Assembly (NCBI GenBank): GCA_024402455.1
Contig: JAKSTS010000001.1
Location: forward strand, 4,467-68,466
DNA length: 64,000 bases
Direction: 5' to 3'
Origin: Treponemataceae bacterium
GTDB taxonomy: Bacteria > Spirochaetota > Spirochaetia > Treponematales > Treponemataceae
Shown here piece after piece: positions 1-8,335 of this stretch (position 1 is its first letter; each line of letters begins with the position of its first letter). The notes beneath the pieces are model-generated. The model was not told the DNA's origin and ran no database searches. It worked only from the letters and a program-made list of their open reading frames with translations. Made by a program: the position numbers and the translations under genes.

Positions 1-976
1 CAAGTCTTATGGCGTCCCAGTTTGCAAGAACTTTTTGAGAAAACCGTGAAGAAGAGCGGCCAAGCAGAGATTCTTTAGTTACACCGCTTTGAATTAAAAG
101 CAGGTTTCTTAAATAATCTGCAAAATTGATTATAAACTGGTCGATTGAAACACCTGTCTGCAATATTGAATCAAGCTTTTCTAAAGCTGTTCCGCTGTTG
201 CCGTCAATAAAAAGTTCGCAAAGCTCATTAAGATGGTCTGTGCTTGCAAGACCAAGCTTATCGCGGATTTTTTCATAAGTTATGTGATCGCCTGAAAAAG
301 CCGCAACCTGGTCAAAAAGTGTATAAGCATCGCGTACAGAACCTGTTGATTCCCTTGCAATCCAGTAAAGGGCTTCGTCATCGGCTTTTATGTTCATTTC
401 TGCGGCTGCATCTGCAAGCAGGTTTTTTACGACTTCTGGTGCAACAAGACGGAAATTGAACTGCTGGCAGCGGCTTTTTATTGTTGCCGGAACTTTGTGC
501 AGTTCAGTTGTTGCAAAAATGAAAATGACATATGGCGGCGGTTCTTCGATTGTCTTTAGCAGTGCATTAAAAGCACTTGTTGAAAGCATATGAACTTCGT
601 CAATTATATAAATCTTGTAACGTGAACTGTTCGGTGGAAAAAGGACTTCGTCTTTTATCTGACGCACGTCGTTTACGCTTGTATTTGAAGCACCATCAAT
701 TTCAATGACGTCCAGGCTTGTGCCGCGTGCAATTTCGCGGCAAGTGTTACATTCGCCGCAAGGAGTGGCGTTCGGGCCTTTTTCGCAGTTTAATGCTCTT
801 GCCAGAATTCGTGCACTGGAAGTTTTTCCACATCCACGAGGACCAGAGAAAAGATATGCATGAGCAATTTTGCCTGTTTCAATTGCATTTTTGAGTGTTG
901 CCACAACAAATTCTTGACCGACCAGGCTTTCAAAAGTCTGAGGTCTGCGGCGTGTTGCTGTTACTTCATAAGCCAT
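1..976 (-). CDS. dnaX: DNA polymerase III subunit gamma/tau, C-terminus cut by window edge
   Basis: Clamp-loader ATPase that loads the beta sliding clamp during replication. The N-terminal 325 residues are visible, reading MAYEVTATRRRPQTFESLVG. Walker A is GPRGCGKT at about residues 45-52. A four-cysteine zinc site (C64, C73, C76, C79) follows, then Walker B with IIDEVHM at about 124-130 and the SRC sensor near 168-170. This is the standard DnaX AAA+ order. The tau-specific C-terminal part lies outside the window. The ATG at 976 has no Shine-Dalgarno sequence. A -35/-10 pair lies directly upstream, so the message may be leaderless. The gene is divergent from the small secreted protein that follows. 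Identification is secure; only the length of the missing part is unknown. Confidence 0.97.
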   Translation of the reverse strand, partial: MAYEVTATRRRPQTFESLVGQEFVVATLKNAIETGKIAHAYLFSGPRGCGKTSSARILARALNCEKGPNATPCGECNTCREIARGTSLDVIEIDGASNTSVNDVRQIKDEVLFPPNSSRYKIYIIDEVHMLSTSAFNALLKTIEEPPPYVIFIFATTELHKVPATIKSRCQQFNFRLVAPEVVKNLLADAAAEMNIKADDEALYWIARESTGSVRDAYTLFDQVAAFSGDHITYEKIRDKLGLASTDHLNELCELFIDGNSGTALEKLDSILQTGVSIDQFIINFADYLRNLLLIQSGVTKESLLGRSSSRFSQKVLANWDAIRL

Positions 977-983
977 GCAAAAA

Positions 984-1012
984 AGCATAACGCAAAAACG
1001 CTTTGTTTACAA
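984..1012 (-). promoter_or_regulatory. Putative leaderless promoter of dnaX
   Basis: TTGTAA, 17 bp, TATGCT; the -10 ends 7 nt before the dnaX ATG. Transcription would start at or next to the start codon. Individually weak, but the same geometry recurs at eight other SD-less genes in the window. Confidence 0.45.
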
Positions 1013-1056
1013 GAACACAAAAGTAATTCATGCTCAGGATAAGGAGATGCAATTAA

Positions 1057-1593
1057 ATGAAAAAAATAATTATTTCTGTTATTCTATTAATAATTTGCTT
1101 CAGCGCTTTTCCTTTGGGCAGTCATGAGTCATTTGAAACTAAAATATTAAAACATCCGTTAGCAGAATCTTACGATTTTGATGCCAGTAATGATACTTTT
1201 GGCTATAATTTTATACTGAAGCTAAAAAATGGACATGAAATATATTTTAGAGGTGTTAAAGACGATTTAACTTTTAATAAATGGAGTGGAATAAGTCATA
1301 TTAATGATGTGCAATTTTCTTGTACAGACTTTAATCCTGTTAGCAATGAAAAGAGGGGGCATGGCTATATAAGGATAAAGGATATTTGTAAAGCAACAGG
1401 TACAAATTATAATGATGTTTTTTCTATATTGGATAATTACAATGAATTTTGCAGACTATTGAACTCATTGCCATGGACTAAAGATGATTCTGCTGAAGAG
1501 GTATGTGCAAAATATACTGATAATTATTGTGTTTATTTATATAGGGCTTATATGAGCGATGAAAACAAATTCATAGAAATCCCTGAAGAATGA
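1057..1593 (+). CDS. Secreted protein of unknown function, 178 aa
   Basis: No family recognised. It opens with a signal peptide: two lysines, then a hydrophobic stretch IIISVILLIICFSAF followed by small residues, so the product is probably exported to the periplasm. The mature part is mixed alpha/beta in character, with several cysteines (FSCTDF, DICKAT, FCRLL, EVCAKYT, NYCVYL) that could form disulphides. A good ribosome-binding site (AAGGAG, 9 nt spacing) supports the ATG. It stands alone between dnaX on the other strand and the repeat-rich gap downstream. Confidence 0.75.
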   Translation: MKKIIISVILLIICFSAFPLGSHESFETKILKHPLAESYDFDASNDTFGYNFILKLKNGHEIYFRGVKDDLTFNKWSGISHINDVQFSCTDFNPVSNEKRGHGYIRIKDICKATGTNYNDVFSILDNYNEFCRLLNSLPWTKDDSAEEVCAKYTDNYCVYLYRAYMSDENKFIEIPEE

Positions 1594-2237
1594 GTAATTT
1601 ATAGTGCAGCAATCCACAGCAGATAAGTTCCTTGTAGTTTTTGCTTTGCAAAAACTACAGCGTTTCGCGGGCTGCAGTCTAATCTGTAGAACCAATCCCA
1701 AAGCGAAACCCAAAACAAGCAACATTTCGCACCAGTCCTTACCAGTTTGGTTTTCGCTTTGGAGGGCTACCACATACTTTTGTTAGATTTAGCCCAAATT
1801 TGCAGCACAACCCCAAAGCGAAACCGTAATTAGCATTTGCTAATAACCCGAAAAGATGTCTTTTTGCACAATTAGCAAATGCTAACGGCCCGAAAAGATG
1901 TCTTTTTTGCCAATTAGCAAATGCTAACGGCTCAAAAAGATGTCTTTTTTGTCAATTAGCAAATGCTAACGACCCAAAAAGATGTCTTTTTGACAGTTCG
2001 CATTTGCTAACGCCGAAAATTTTGTTTTCTGTCATTCGCATTTGCTAACGGCGATAGCCGCACACCTGTCTTCACCAGTTTGGTTTTCGCTTTGGGTTAA
2101 TCACATACTTTGGGCTATTTGGCGAAAACAGTCAGATTTTTGCTTCGCAAAAACTGACAAATCTGCGAAAAACAAACTGGCAGGTTTCGCCGAATTCTCC
2201 CAAATTTGCAGCACAACCCCAACGCGAAACCTGAAGT
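1594..2237. repeat. Non-coding palindrome-rich intergenic island
   Basis: No believable gene lies here; short open frames are by-products of the repeats. The block contains the tandem array described separately, flanked by two related modules. Each flank has ACCAGTTTGGTTTTCGCTTT (from 1741 and from 2074) and, in inverted sense, a copy of CAAATTTGCAGCACAACCCC followed by a CGAAACC-containing tail (near 1795 and 2200). The GGTTTTCGCTTTGG and CCAAAGCGAAACC segments can pair into large hairpins. A TTTTTGC...GCAAAAA palindrome also occurs in both flanks (about 1638 and 2136). Confidence 0.75.
1828..2055. repeat. Six-unit tandem repeat, about 42-bp period, two palindromes per unit
   Basis: Units begin near 1828, 1870, 1912, 1954, 1995 and 2034, giving periods of 42, 42, 42, 41 and 39. 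Units 1-4 each carry two perfect interrupted palindromes: TTAGCA-NN-TGCTAA (centre AA, or TT in unit 1) and AAAAGA-TG-TCTTTT. Units 5 and 6 keep the first palindrome with one mismatch (TTCGCATTTGCTAA) and lose the second. Both halves of the unit are conserved, so this is not a repeat/spacer array. The 42-bp period equals four helical turns, which would place every palindrome on the same DNA face. Confidence 0.85.
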
Positions 2238-3701
2238 TTACTGCGGAAAATTTTCGCCGGTTAAATCTTGAAAAGCTTTTTCTGTTGGGAATCTTTCCTG
2301 TGCTTCTGCAACTACTTTGCGGATTTCCGAAGGTTTTCCGTTTGTTTTAAGATATTCAACATAGCCTGTGTAATAAACTTTTAAATTTGAAACAAGAACT
2401 TTGTCTTTAGGCATATATTCAAGGCAGTCTAAAGTTGTTTCAATGGCTTTTTTGTATTCTTTCTTGTTATAAAGCAGATTGCTTTCTTTTACGGTTACGC
2501 TTCTGTAAAGTTTGAGGATGTCTGTTTTTGAAAGAACATTTGCATCCAGTTCAGAAAACAAAAGCTTGCGTGCATCATCAAATTTCTGTGCATCAATAAA
2601 TTTAACTGTCAGATTGTTTGTCAGCATAAGTCTGAAACGGATGTATTCGCCGTTTTGTTGTGTAACGCCATAATTTAAAGAAGTTGCCAGCGCATCATAG
2701 CCAATCTGATAGTCATCTGCTTTTTCTGCTGCATTTACAGCGGCAAGATATGTGTTATTTAAAAGAGCACGTTTATTTTGTGTCTGCGGCAAATCCTGAA
2801 TCCATTTAAAAGATTCTTCGTAACGGCCTTTTTTGTTGTTTTCCCGCGACATGTAGCTTGAAAGGTTTGTCAGTGCAGATGTGTAGCTGTTTTGACCAGA
2901 TTCATCATCACGAAGAATGTTCAGAATATATGCAAGATTTGTAGCTTCAATGTATCTTTTCTCTTTTGTTTTGATGAAAACATCATTTTGAACAACAAGC
3001 GCAAGCAGTTTTTTTATTGGAATGTTATCAAAAAGCTTGTATCTTCCAGGTGCAACATAAGTAAAACCTGTAGATTTTCCAAAATTTGACTGAAATTCTT
3101 TTTTGCTTCCCGGATCAAAACCGTAAAAATTGGTTGTTTCAACAAAAACATCTTTGGAATCTATCAAGGCTTTAATTAAAACGTGGTCGCTTGTTTCAAT
3201 CGGCTCGCAGGCAATTCCACACCTTGTCAATAAAGCCGCATAAAGCAAAGATGCGCTTACGCAGTCATAAGTCTGTGTATCTTTCAAATCTGAAAAAATA
3301 AAGCTGTTTTTGTTATAGCGGCGCAGAAAAATTCGGTGCATCTGCTGATTGATTGTGTCTGCCAGCAGATACTGTGATTCATATGATTTATCTTCAAAAA
3401 CTTCTGGAGCAACTGCGTTTGCAACTGCTTCGTCAAAAAGTTCTGCCTGTTCTTCATAAAATGCAAGCAGTTCATCTTTGCGGTCATTATTGCTGCTCAC
3501 AGTTATAAAAGCTTCAATCAGTTCTCTGTCTGTATATTGAGAAAAGTCTGAATCAAGCAGTTCCTGAAATTCCGGTGATATTGTACACACAAGCTGCATT
3601 GTGTCTTCGTAAGAACCAAGGTCTGCCTGTGTGCAGAAAATTGCCTGTGCAAAAGTTAAAAAAACAGTTAAAAAACAGCAGATTTTACGTGTATGTTTCA
3701 T
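2238..3701 (-). CDS. Secreted transglutaminase-like protein with TPR-like C-terminal half
   Basis: Exported protein of 487 aa. A signal peptide (ICCFLTVFLTFAQAIFC) is followed by a helical region. Then comes a segment typical of transglutaminase-like folds: YDCVSASLLYAALLTRCGI has a candidate catalytic cysteine at about 147, SDHVLIKA supplies a histidine at about 173, and VETTNFYGFDP supplies an acidic third residue. This matches the SirB1/transglutaminase-core pattern of Cys, His, Asp/Glu. The C-terminal half is a run of helical hairpins resembling tetratricopeptide repeats (for example NLLYNKKEYKKAIETTLDCLEY). Whether it crosslinks, hydrolyses or only binds is unknown. No clear Shine-Dalgarno precedes the ATG. 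It is divergent from the Lcl-domain gene. Confidence 0.7.
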   Translation of the reverse strand: MKHTRKICCFLTVFLTFAQAIFCTQADLGSYEDTMQLVCTISPEFQELLDSDFSQYTDRELIEAFITVSSNNDRKDELLAFYEEQAELFDEAVANAVAPEVFEDKSYESQYLLADTINQQMHRIFLRRYNKNSFIFSDLKDTQTYDCVSASLLYAALLTRCGIACEPIETSDHVLIKALIDSKDVFVETTNFYGFDPGSKKEFQSNFGKSTGFTYVAPGRYKLFDNIPIKKLLALVVQNDVFIKTKEKRYIEATNLAYILNILRDDESGQNSYTSALTNLSSYMSRENNKKGRYEESFKWIQDLPQTQNKRALLNNTYLAAVNAAEKADDYQIGYDALATSLNYGVTQQNGEYIRFRLMLTNNLTVKFIDAQKFDDARKLLFSELDANVLSKTDILKLYRSVTVKESNLLYNKKEYKKAIETTLDCLEYMPKDKVLVSNLKVYYTGYVEYLKTNGKPSEIRKVVAEAQERFPTEKAFQDLTGENFPQ

Positions 3702-3849
3702 ATGCGTTTAAACATCGGCACTCATCAAAAGTTTCTGAAAGCGTAAAAATTGATTTTACATTTAGAGCCGTTATAAGTGGTTTTATATTCTTTTGTCCTG
3801 GAATTCTTCAAATTATCGTGTGAATGATTCGAAAGCGAAATATTTTTTC

Positions 3850-3877
3850 TTGACATGGAAAAAGCGTGAGTTATAAT
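3850..3877 (+). promoter_or_regulatory. Consensus sigma-70 promoter
   Basis: TTGACA, 16 bp, TATAAT: both hexamers match consensus exactly. The predicted start lies about 40 nt upstream of the Lcl-domain gene, implying strong constitutive expression. Confidence 0.8.
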
Positions 3878-3923
3878 AAAGTTGATTCTATATGAATTAA
3901 CACTAAAACAACGGAGAAAAAAA

Positions 3924-4613
3924 ATGAAAAAAAAGCTTGGTATTTTTCTTGCAATATTGTTTATGGCAGAATTTGCTTTCTGCAAGGAATTTAAAGTCAG
4001 TTCTTTTTACAAACCTGTTTACAAAGCTGCAACAGAAACTTTTTTTAAGGTTGGCGATATAGTCGTAGACGAAAATAACAATCCTGTTGCCGTTATTTTC
4101 AAAGGTAATAAACTTGCCAGAGACACGGCTCTTGGTGTAGCTATCGTTCAGAAAGAAGATCTTGAATGGGCACTTGCAGATGCAGCTGGTTATGCTGAAA
4201 AAGTTCATGCCATGATAGAAGATAAAACATCCGGCAAAAACGGTCACTTGAATGCTGTTTCTTTTTATAACGAATTTGAAAAATGGGGCGATGATATTGA
4301 AAATTATCCTGCATGGGCTTATGCAAAAAACTATAATGAAGGCGGCTTAGGTGACTGGTTCATTCCTTCAATTGAAGAATTCAATCTTTTGATGGAAGAA
4401 AGCGAGAAAGTAAATTCTGCACTTAATTATATTAATGCTCCGTTGTTCTTGGACAAAACTTACTGGACAAGCAATGTTGCAAAAGTTAACAGCGAAAATG
4501 CTTTTTATTTGAATTTCAAAAAAGGAAAAACTGTTGCTGTTCCAAAGTCAGAAAAGAAATATGTCTGTCTTATAAGAGAATTTAACATCAGCAACGAAAA
4601 CAAAGGAAACTGA
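3924..4613 (+). CDS. Secreted Lcl-type (DUF1566-like) domain protein
   Basis: A protein of 229 aa. The ATG at 3924 is chosen over an in-frame start 14 codons upstream because a GGAG site precedes it and a signal peptide (KKLGIFLAILFMAEFAFC) begins exactly there. The C-terminal half has the Lcl/DUF1566 signature: GLGDWFIPSIEEFNLLM, a later YWTSN, and an aromatic/charged ending (YVCLIREF). Such domains occur in surface proteins of spirochaetes and in Legionella Lcl, where they are linked to adhesion; the exact role here is not known. A consensus promoter and a strong downstream terminator make it a single-gene unit. Confidence 0.75.
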   Translation: MKKKLGIFLAILFMAEFAFCKEFKVSSFYKPVYKAATETFFKVGDIVVDENNNPVAVIFKGNKLARDTALGVAIVQKEDLEWALADAAGYAEKVHAMIEDKTSGKNGHLNAVSFYNEFEKWGDDIENYPAWAYAKNYNEGGLGDWFIPSIEEFNLLMEESEKVNSALNYINAPLFLDKTYWTSNVAKVNSENAFYLNFKKGKTVAVPKSEKKYVCLIREFNISNENKGN

Positions 4614-4643
4614 CAGATAAGTCTTAATCTGTAGAATAAGACG

Positions 4644-4708
4644 AAAAAGCCCCCGGCAGATGCTGAACTTATAAAAATGCGGTTCAAGGTCTGGCGGGGG
4701 CTTTTTTA
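4644..4708. terminator. Bidirectional terminator between convergent genes
   Basis: AAAAAGCCCCCGGCAGA pairs with TCTGGCGGGGGCTTTTT across a short loop, with A and T tracts on both sides. It can serve the Lcl-domain gene on plus and rpiA on minus. Confidence 0.9.
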
Positions 4709-4749
4709 TAAAAATCTGTACAGAATCTTTATGTGCTGTTTTGCTCAGA

Positions 4750-5478
4750 TTATCGTTCTGTTACTGTGCCGCCTGCATGTGCAACAAAAACAGTCGGAAT
4801 GTTTTTGCAGAAAAAGCCGTTTTCAACAACACCAACAATTGTGTTTATTTTTGCTTCCATTTCTGCTGCATCTGGTGCAGTTTTCCACAAAAGGTCAAGA
4901 ATAAGGTTGCCATTGTCTGTAATTACAGGACCGGCTTTTTTTACGCCCTGGCGTAGTGTGCATGTTGCACCGAGTTTTTCAAGTTCTCTGATTACAGGCA
5001 CACGTGCTTCTGCAATGATTTCGACCGGCAGTGCAAAAACAGTGCCGATTGAAGAAACATCTTTTGACTGGTCTGCAACAATTACAAAACTGTCTGCATT
5101 GTATGCAACGATTTTTTCAAGCAGAAGTGCTGCACCGCCGCCTTTAATAAGCTGTTTTTTGGGGTTTATTTCATCTGCACCGTCGATTGCAAGATCCAGG
5201 TGTCCGCCTATTTCTTTTGCATTCATAGAAAAAACCGGAATGCCAAGATTTTCGCATGCAATTGTTGTCTGAAAACTTGTTGCAACTGCGGAAATATTTT
5301 TCAAAGTTCCGTCTTTTATGCGTTCTGCCAGACGTTCAACTGCAGGCATTGCTGTTGAACCTGTTCCAAGTCCGATTTTCATGCCGGAAAAAATACGTTT
5401 TTGTTCAATAAGCTGGTCAATTGCAAATTTGCCAACTAAAGCCTTTTGTTCACTCTGTGTCAGAGTCTTGTTTGTCAT
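4750..5478 (-). CDS. rpiA: Ribose-5-phosphate isomerase A
   Basis: Interconverts ribose 5-phosphate and ribulose 5-phosphate in the non-oxidative pentose phosphate pathway; cytoplasmic. At 242 aa it is somewhat longer than the usual 220-230 aa. Family motifs are intact: GLGTGSTA at 36-43, DGADE at 99-103, and KGGGAALLLEK at 112-122 with the catalytic glutamate. The start at 5478 (MTNKTLTQ) is preferred because GGGAG sits about 8 nt upstream; an in-frame alternative lies 8 codons further out. The gene start overlaps the end of the AroDE-like gene by 29 bp, so the two are probably translationally coupled. Confidence 0.95.
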   Translation of the reverse strand: MTNKTLTQSEQKALVGKFAIDQLIEQKRIFSGMKIGLGTGSTAMPAVERLAERIKDGTLKNISAVATSFQTTIACENLGIPVFSMNAKEIGGHLDLAIDGADEINPKKQLIKGGGAALLLEKIVAYNADSFVIVADQSKDVSSIGTVFALPVEIIAEARVPVIRELEKLGATCTLRQGVKKAGPVITDNGNLILDLLWKTAPDAAEMEAKINTIVGVVENGFFCKNIPTVFVAHAGGTVTER

Positions 5479-6973
5479 AAGGAACTCCCGTAAAAAGCTC
5501 AAAATGTGCCTTTGCTTGTCTTTGAATCATGTCAAAAGAATTTGCCGTGTTGCAGCCTGCCCTTTCGGCACGCACAAGTAATGGATTTTGTTGAGGATTA
5601 TATGTGCAGTCAAAGACATATTCATTGCCTGTAAATTCATAAAATGGAATCGGGTCATAAACAGTGTCGAGACCGCTGAAACGCATGATGTCTGCGTTTT
5701 CTGCCTTTGTTTGAATGATTAAATCTGCATAATCGCTGAGTTTATCTATGGATTCTTCTGTAAGCGAAGAATATTTAAAGCCATACATTTCTGCAATTTT
5801 TTTTGCCTGGCTGATAGGATTATTGAAGACGCAGGCTTTGCCACGCAGAGATTTTACGACAAATCCTGCGGTTCTTGCTTCTGAACCGGCTCCAATGATT
5901 GCAACTTTTAAACCGAAAAGATTTTTTCGTCCGATGAATTCGCAAAGTGTTTCAGTTAAAGCTTTTACACAAAAGTTATGACCGCTCCACAGGTCATTTT
6001 CGCGGACGATGGAATCGCATGTTGATGAATATCCTGCATTTTCATCAATTGTTGGAACAAAGTCTTTTACAGAATTTTTAAAAGGACTTGTAATGGTTAT
6101 TGCCTTAACAGAAAGCTCTTCTGCAAATTCAATTGATTCTTCAATTTTTTGTGCTCTAAGCGGAATGAAAATATTGTTCATGTTGTGAGCTTTGTATGCT
6201 TCGTTATGAATTTTGGGACTCAGCGTATGAAGCATAGGATAGCCTGTAACTGCAAAAACATTTGTTTTGTCGTCAATTGAATTGAAATTATAAATTTCAG
6301 AAAGAGAAATAGGATCAATGCCGCCATGCGGATGCTGTTCATCTAAAAGCTCGCGCGGCAGCGTATATGTCAAAAGAGAATGAAGTTTTGTAGCAAGAAT
6401 GCGGCTTGGAAGTGCAAGCTGTCCTCTGACGGCAATAATCTGGTCGAATTCTTTAAGCTGCTTTGCCTGATGGAAAAGCTGAGTAATATCAGAAAGATTT
6501 CTTGGTTCATATGAAATTTTTGGAATTTCAAAACCTGCAACACGCAGTTTATTGATTCTTTGATAGAGATTCCCTATCGGTTCTTCTTTTATATATGAAC
6601 TTCTTATTATGCGCGTGCCAAATGCAAGTGCTGCGTCTTGAATGCTTGGAACATTAAAATCCGATTCTATATCAATATAAGCAAAGTTTTTGCGGCTGTC
6701 TTGATTTGCAAATGCAATGCCGCGTGCAAAAAGCACTGTTCTTGCTGCTTCTCCGTCTGTAAATTTTCCACCGTTTATGGCACGCCGTATGCTCAAAATA
6801 CATGGAATTTTTGCAAGTTCCGGGAATTTTCTTATTTGAAGCCGCTCGTCCGGGTTTAAATAATCTGCGCGAAGTTCTGCTACATCAATCCATTTGCGGT
6901 ATTTGTCTAGAATCGTCAAATTTTCTGCAAGTGTTGAACCTGTAAGGCTTAAACAGACTTTTGAGCGCATCAT
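5450..6973 (-). CDS. AroDE-like fusion: type I dehydroquinase-like plus shikimate dehydrogenase-like
   Basis: About 507 aa. The N-terminal 220 residues follow type I 3-dehydroquinate dehydratase (ELRADYL, SIRRAINGGK, the Schiff-base lysine in EIPKISYEP, and the arginine in PSRILATKL). The rest follows shikimate dehydrogenase (FAVTGYPMLHTLSP, catalytic-type lysine in ITITSPFK, Rossmann VAIIGAGSEARTAG, C-terminal RQAKAHFELF). By eye, key positions differ. The dehydratase histidine of SxHDF is replaced (IIRSSYIKEE). The dehydrogenase Asn (AVNT) and Asp (NTDG) positions read TCDS and HNFC. It may be catalytically altered. The start is a double ATG after GGAG. It follows the PASTA gene and overlaps rpiA. 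Confidence 0.8.
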   Translation of the reverse strand: MMRSKVCLSLTGSTLAENLTILDKYRKWIDVAELRADYLNPDERLQIRKFPELAKIPCILSIRRAINGGKFTDGEAARTVLFARGIAFANQDSRKNFAYIDIESDFNVPSIQDAALAFGTRIIRSSYIKEEPIGNLYQRINKLRVAGFEIPKISYEPRNLSDITQLFHQAKQLKEFDQIIAVRGQLALPSRILATKLHSLLTYTLPRELLDEQHPHGGIDPISLSEIYNFNSIDDKTNVFAVTGYPMLHTLSPKIHNEAYKAHNMNNIFIPLRAQKIEESIEFAEELSVKAITITSPFKNSVKDFVPTIDENAGYSSTCDSIVRENDLWSGHNFCVKALTETLCEFIGRKNLFGLKVAIIGAGSEARTAGFVVKSLRGKACVFNNPISQAKKIAEMYGFKYSSLTEESIDKLSDYADLIIQTKAENADIMRFSGLDTVYDPIPFYEFTGNEYVFDCTYNPQQNPLLVRAERAGCNTANSFDMIQRQAKAHFELFTGVPYDKQDSDTE

Positions 6974-7000
6974 AAACTTTGCTCCATAAAATAAAAAATG

Positions 7001-7033
7001 AACCGTCTGCAAATTTCTATATTGCAAACGGTT
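7001..7033 (-). terminator. Hairpin in the aroDE-like leader
   Basis: AACCGTCTGCAA pairs with TTGCAAACGGTT (12 bp with one wobble). On the minus strand it is followed by a T-rich stretch just before the GGAG site of the aroDE-like gene. It could be a partial terminator or attenuator between the PASTA gene and aroDE. Confidence 0.55.
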
Positions 7034-7110
7034 TTACTGGAATTTTTCGTCTTAATGTATAAAGGCCAGGGAAAAAATTTATTGCCTTTGCCTTAAAACA
7101 TTTTTCAAAG

Positions 7111-7138
7111 TCTGCCCGAAAACTGCTGTTCCGGGCAG
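7111..7138 (-). terminator. Hairpin after the PASTA-protein gene
   Basis: CTGCCCG/CGGGCAG stem about 10 nt beyond the stop codon on the minus strand. The T tract after it is weak, so termination may be incomplete and read-through into aroDE is possible. Confidence 0.5.
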
Positions 7139-7148
7139 TTTTTGGTTT

Positions 7149-8180
7149 TTAGTCTTCTTTTGCACGAACTGTAATCTGTGCAATTTCTTTGCCTTCAACA
7201 TAAAGAATAAGCACAGTATTTTTTGAAACGGCATATGGAATCGTCAAATTGCCGCCCATATGTGTAAATTTTACGATTGAAGATGCATTTCCACCAGAAG
7301 GCGGCAGAGCCATCAGTTCCATTTTTAATGGGTATGCATATTCCGGAAGTGTCTGCTTGAATATGCCGTAAACTGTTGAACCTAAACCTTTTGAAGCAGG
7401 AAATCCGATGACGGCTTCTACACGGCTGTTTTTTGCAAGGACTTCACCTGCAATTGGCATTTGAGAAATAACCTGCGGTTCATTTCCTTCTGCTTCGCCT
7501 GCTGAAAAGTCAAAAATCAGGCTGGTTGAAGCCATTTTGCTGTAAATGTCGCGAAGTGAAAGCGAAACAATGTTTGGAACTTCTATTTTTGAATTTTCAG
7601 GACCGCGGCTGACTACAAGCTTGAGTGTAATCGGGTCTGTAATGCTTGTGCCTGCCGGAGGATTTTGAGAAAGAACAGTGCCTGCTTCTGCGGAATTATA
7701 TTCATAAAGCGGTTCTGACAAAGTGATGAGCGGTTTTGACATTGCCGTAAAAAGTGTTTTCAAATGACTTTTTACGTCATCAACATTCCAGCCTTTAAAA
7801 TCTTCAACTTTATCAACTACAGTGCCGCGGCTGACAGTAAGATTAATGCGCTTGCCGGCTTTTACGATTGAACCGGCGATTGGGGTCTGGTCTAAAATCA
7901 TGCCTTTATCGTCAGGGTTGTCTGAATATCGAAGAATAATTTTTGGATAAAGCTCTTTTACCTGCATTTCAAGCAATGCTTCGTTAAGGTCTTTGCCGAC
8001 AACCTGCGGAACCATAACTTCTTCTTCGCCTTTTACAGATGCAAAGAAAACTGCAACGCAGATAAGTCCCATGAAAACAATTACAAGAACTGCATAAAGA
8101 AAAAAAGCAGGTCCGCTTTGCTGCATTTTTTCTGCTGCATCAGAAATACTGATGCCAAAAAATGATTTTTTGTTTTTCAT
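7149..8180 (-). CDS. Membrane-anchored PASTA-domain protein without kinase domain
   Basis: 343 aa. A short cytoplasmic segment precedes one membrane helix (FFLYAVLVIVFMGLICVAVFF, about 26-46). Three PASTA-like repeats follow: VPQVVGKDLNEALLEM...VSRGT, then VEDFKGWNVDDVKSHL...VSRGPE, then VPNIVSLSLRDIYSKM...VIGF. A non-PASTA C-terminal region of about 90 residues ends the protein. PASTA domains bind peptidoglycan fragments or muropeptides in serine/threonine kinases and PBPs; neither partner domain is present. The start at 8180 has AGGA upstream; an in-frame alternative lies 13 codons earlier. It sits after def-fmt, where Firmicutes carry stp-prkC. A cell-wall sensing or septal role is inference. 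Confidence 0.85.
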   Translation of the reverse strand: MKNKKSFFGISISDAAEKMQQSGPAFFLYAVLVIVFMGLICVAVFFASVKGEEEVMVPQVVGKDLNEALLEMQVKELYPKIILRYSDNPDDKGMILDQTPIAGSIVKAGKRINLTVSRGTVVDKVEDFKGWNVDDVKSHLKTLFTAMSKPLITLSEPLYEYNSAEAGTVLSQNPPAGTSITDPITLKLVVSRGPENSKIEVPNIVSLSLRDIYSKMASTSLIFDFSAGEAEGNEPQVISQMPIAGEVLAKNSRVEAVIGFPASKGLGSTVYGIFKQTLPEYAYPLKMELMALPPSGGNASSIVKFTHMGGNLTIPYAVSKNTVLILYVEGKEIAQITVRAKED

Positions 8181-8335
8181 ATTTATCCTTATAAAACGTT
8201 GCTTAAAACTGTTCTGCAAATGCTTTTTGTTCTTTGCAACGCAAGCTTTATAAAATGAATAACCGCATTCTGCTGTGTTATTCTAATTTGTGGTTTCATT
8301 ATCTCCAAGCATATTTTAGAGACAGATTTTTATGT

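Noticed and set aside
1828..2055. CRISPR array
   Set aside because: The whole 42-bp unit is conserved, including the part that would be spacer; there are no unique spacers and no cas genes nearby.
2042..2350. Plus-strand open frame of about 100 codons
   Set aside because: Lies over the repeat island and the antisense end of the transglutaminase-like gene; no RBS and no protein-like composition.
4733..5272. Plus-strand open frame of 179 codons
   Set aside because: Antisense shadow of rpiA, which has complete family motifs on the other strand.
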